From positions 1 through 38,623 of the forward strand of contig CANQAK010000006.1 in the NCBI GenBank assembly GCA_947589495.1: DNA of 38,623 nt, in the 5' to 3' direction. The DNA comes from an uncultured Bacilli bacterium (GTDB lineage Bacteria; Bacillota_I; Bacilli_A; RF39; UBA660). The translations under genes and the position numbers were made by a program. Position 1 is the first letter of the stretch, and every line of letters begins with the position of its first letter. Shown here one piece after another: positions 36,756-38,623 of this stretch. The notes beneath the pieces were generated by a model, which ran no database searches, was not told where the DNA came from, and saw only the letters and a program-made list of their open reading frames with translations.

Positions 36756-37545
36756 TATCTAATACCTCCTTTGCAAAAGATGAATATGCCAAAGCTACCT
36801 TACTATTTTTATGATAAGTAAAAATACTTTGTCCATGTGAGGTGGATTCTGCTGTTTTAACTGCTAGCGGAATATGTGTTTTATAGAATTTCAATTGTTT
36901 ACCATATTCATTTTGTAATTGATATTTCACTTCTTTTGATAAATTAGTTCGTTCATCAACTAAAGTAAATAATATCCCATCTATCTCTAAATTGGGATTT
37001 ATTCGCCTTCTAACACGTGTAATTGTGTTAATAAGATGTGTCATACCTTTTGCAGCTAAAAATTGACTCTGAACGGGTATTATTACGCTATTAGCACATG
37101 CAAGGGCATTTATAGTTAACATTCCTAAACTTGGCATACAATCTATAATTATATAATCATATTTTTCCTTTAATGGTTCTAAACAATTTTTTAATGTGTA
37201 TTCTCTACTCATTGCATTTACTAAAGACATTTCTAACGCTGATAAATCCAAGTTAGATGGTATTAAATCTATTTTTTCATCATGATGTAATATAGCATCA
37301 TTTATTTTAATATCATTGTCATTCATTGACTGTTCCATTAAATCCGCTAAAGTTATTGGTATTTCATCTTGTTTATACCATCCCATACAAGTAGTTAAAT
37401 CTCCTTGTGGATCTGCATCAACTAATAAAACTTTTTTACCTAACTTTGATAAAGCTACCCCTAAATTAAAAGTCGTCGTCGTTTTACCTACTCCGCCTTT
37501 TTGGTTTGCAATAGCAATAATCTGACTTTTTGACACAATTTTCAT
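36712..37545 (-). CDS. parA: ParA-family ATPase
   Basis: IIAIANQKGGVGKTTTTFNLGVAL; YDYIIIDCMPSLGMLTINAL. Confidence 0.96.
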   Translation of the reverse strand: MKIVSKSQIIAIANQKGGVGKTTTTFNLGVALSKLGKKVLLVDADPQGDLTTCMGWYKQDEIPITLADLMEQSMNDNDIKINDAILHHDEKIDLIPSNLDLSALEMSLVNAMSREYTLKNCLEPLKEKYDYIIIDCMPSLGMLTINALACANSVIIPVQSQFLAAKGMTHLINTITRVRRRINPNLEIDGILFTLVDERTNLSKEVKYQLQNEYGKQLKFYKTHIPLAVKTAESTSHGQSIFTYHKNSKVALAYSSFAKEVLDNEKRLFKDATSQVR

Positions 37546-38327
37546 CTCCCCTCATCATCTTTTACTTCATGATTATCAAAAAAATAACTATTGTCATCTT
37601 CTACATATAGTTCCTCATTATAATTATTGAGTCTTCTAAAATTTGATTCGATTGATGTTTTAAAATATCCAAATTTATTTGTAATGATATTTCCTTCTTC
37701 ATCAGTAAATTCTCTAGACATTACCCTTTTAACAATATAATGTATCGCAGAATACAATTCCGTATATGAATATCCATCAACTACTAATTTATTAAATAAA
37801 CTATCATATAAAGGAATTTGTTCTTCATCATAAGTAATATATTTTTCCCTTATTAATTCATTTATTAATGATTTATGTTGCAAAATATAAGATTTATCTA
37901 CTTTCTCTATTTTATCTTTAGTTAAATTAGTTTGATTATATTTAGTATTTTGATATATGTCACCTTTTACGATATTTCCTGCCTCCATATATCCCGTAAG
38001 GCTATATGGTAAATTTTCTTTTCTAAGTTCTAAATCATAAGGTTCTTCATAAACAAAGTAATTCCATTCATAATGCCCGTTTTCATCTCTTATTCGCTCT
38101 CTTTTTAGATATTTAAGTTCTTCGAGTTTCTTTAAAATTGTTCTAATAGCTTTTTCACCGATGCCTAATGATTTTTTAAAATTCGTATAGTTAAATTTCC
38201 AATCATCGGGCTTACTCAACATAAATAATAGAAAACCTTTTCCATCAGGTTTTAAATTTATGTCATTAATAAAATAATTATTAACGGTTGTAAAATTACA
38301 AGTTTTTTGCTTTCTTAAAATTGCCAT
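37542..38327 (-). CDS. Replication-initiator-like wHTH protein (DnaD/RepA_N-like)
   Basis: LKPDGKGFLLFMLSKPDDWKFNYTNFKKSLGIGEKAIRTILKKLEELKYLKRERIRDENGHYEWNYFVYE; overlaps parA by ATGA. Confidence 0.75.
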   Translation of the reverse strand: MAILRKQKTCNFTTVNNYFINDINLKPDGKGFLLFMLSKPDDWKFNYTNFKKSLGIGEKAIRTILKKLEELKYLKRERIRDENGHYEWNYFVYEEPYDLELRKENLPYSLTGYMEAGNIVKGDIYQNTKYNQTNLTKDKIEKVDKSYILQHKSLINELIREKYITYDEEQIPLYDSLFNKLVVDGYSYTELYSAIHYIVKRVMSREFTDEEGNIITNKFGYFKTSIESNFRRLNNYNEELYVEDDNSYFFDNHEVKDDEGR

Positions 38328-38353
38328 TCGTTTTTTCTCCTCCCTAAAAAATA

Positions 38354-38378
38354 AAAAAAGATGAAATTAATCATCTTA
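38354..38378 (-). terminator. Weak intrinsic terminator
   Basis: Minus strand AAGATGATTAATTTCATCTTTTTTT. Confidence 0.55.
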
Positions 38379-38504
38379 TTCAATAATTAGGAAAGCATCA
38401 AATCTAACTATTTGATGAACATAATTAAATCTTTTTGTTGGATTTGTATCAAATGTTTTTCTTTTGAATTCTTTATAAATACGGTATCTTTGAGACTTTG
38501 TCAT
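38376..38504 (-). CDS. Small hypothetical protein (42 aa)
   Basis: MTKSQRYRIYKEFKRKTFDTNPTKRFNYVHQIVRFDAFLIIE; start overlaps the upstream stop (TAATG). Confidence 0.5.
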   Translation of the reverse strand: MTKSQRYRIYKEFKRKTFDTNPTKRFNYVHQIVRFDAFLIIE

Positions 38505-38623
38505 TAAAGCTTGATTTGTCCATCAAATATTCCTACTACGAAGGTTACTCCGGCTATTATTCCAGCTATTAGCCAACCGCTTATAGCTCCTGCTTTTATG
38601 TGTTTTAATTCTTTTGTATTTAA
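38504..38623 (-). CDS. C-terminal part of a small hydrophobic peptide gene (truncated at window edge)
   Basis: ...LNTKELKHIKAGAISGWLIAGIIAGVTFVVGIFDGQIKL*; Gly-rich helix after an ELKxIxxG-like segment. Confidence 0.5.
   Translation of the reverse strand, partial: LNTKELKHIKAGAISGWLIAGIIAGVTFVVGIFDGQIKL

Noticed and set aside
1-38623. CRISPR array
   Set aside because: No regularly spaced repeats or cas genes seen; only a two-copy 18-bp repeat at 4786-4821.

Overview
The window is a very AT-rich, Firmicutes-type integrative and conjugative element (ICE) or conjugative plasmid-like element, with nearly every gene on the minus strand. A large serine recombinase lies at the left edge. A replication/partition block (initiator-like protein, ParA, ParB) lies at the right edge. 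Between them is a conjugation module: MobC, MOBP-type relaxase, PcfB, VirD4, VirB2-like, VirB6-like, ArdC-like, PrgI, VirB4 and a CHAP hydrolase. SSB, a sortase and a thioester/Cna-B-type surface adhesin are also present. The cargo at about 5.1-18.4 kb looks unrelated to transfer. It holds a tight 10-gene operon: SDR, PMI-like cupin, HAD, APH-fold-like kinase, NodU/TobZ-type carbamoyltransferase, nucleotidyltransferase, NUDIX, pseudo-TMPK/P-loop kinase/NUDIX fusion, TMPK-like kinase, and a possible transglutaminase-like protein. Next to it are an adenylate-forming ligase and a hybrid sensor kinase whose phosphoacceptor His is Gln. The cargo operon is preceded by a recognisable promoter and a compact leader with mutually exclusive hairpins ending in a terminator, i.e. 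an apparent attenuator. I propose the operon plus attenuator as the undescribed system: a mobile pathway for a carbamoylated, phosphorylated or nucleotidylated small molecule. The product is unknown. All assignments are from motif reading of the translations; no database search was run.
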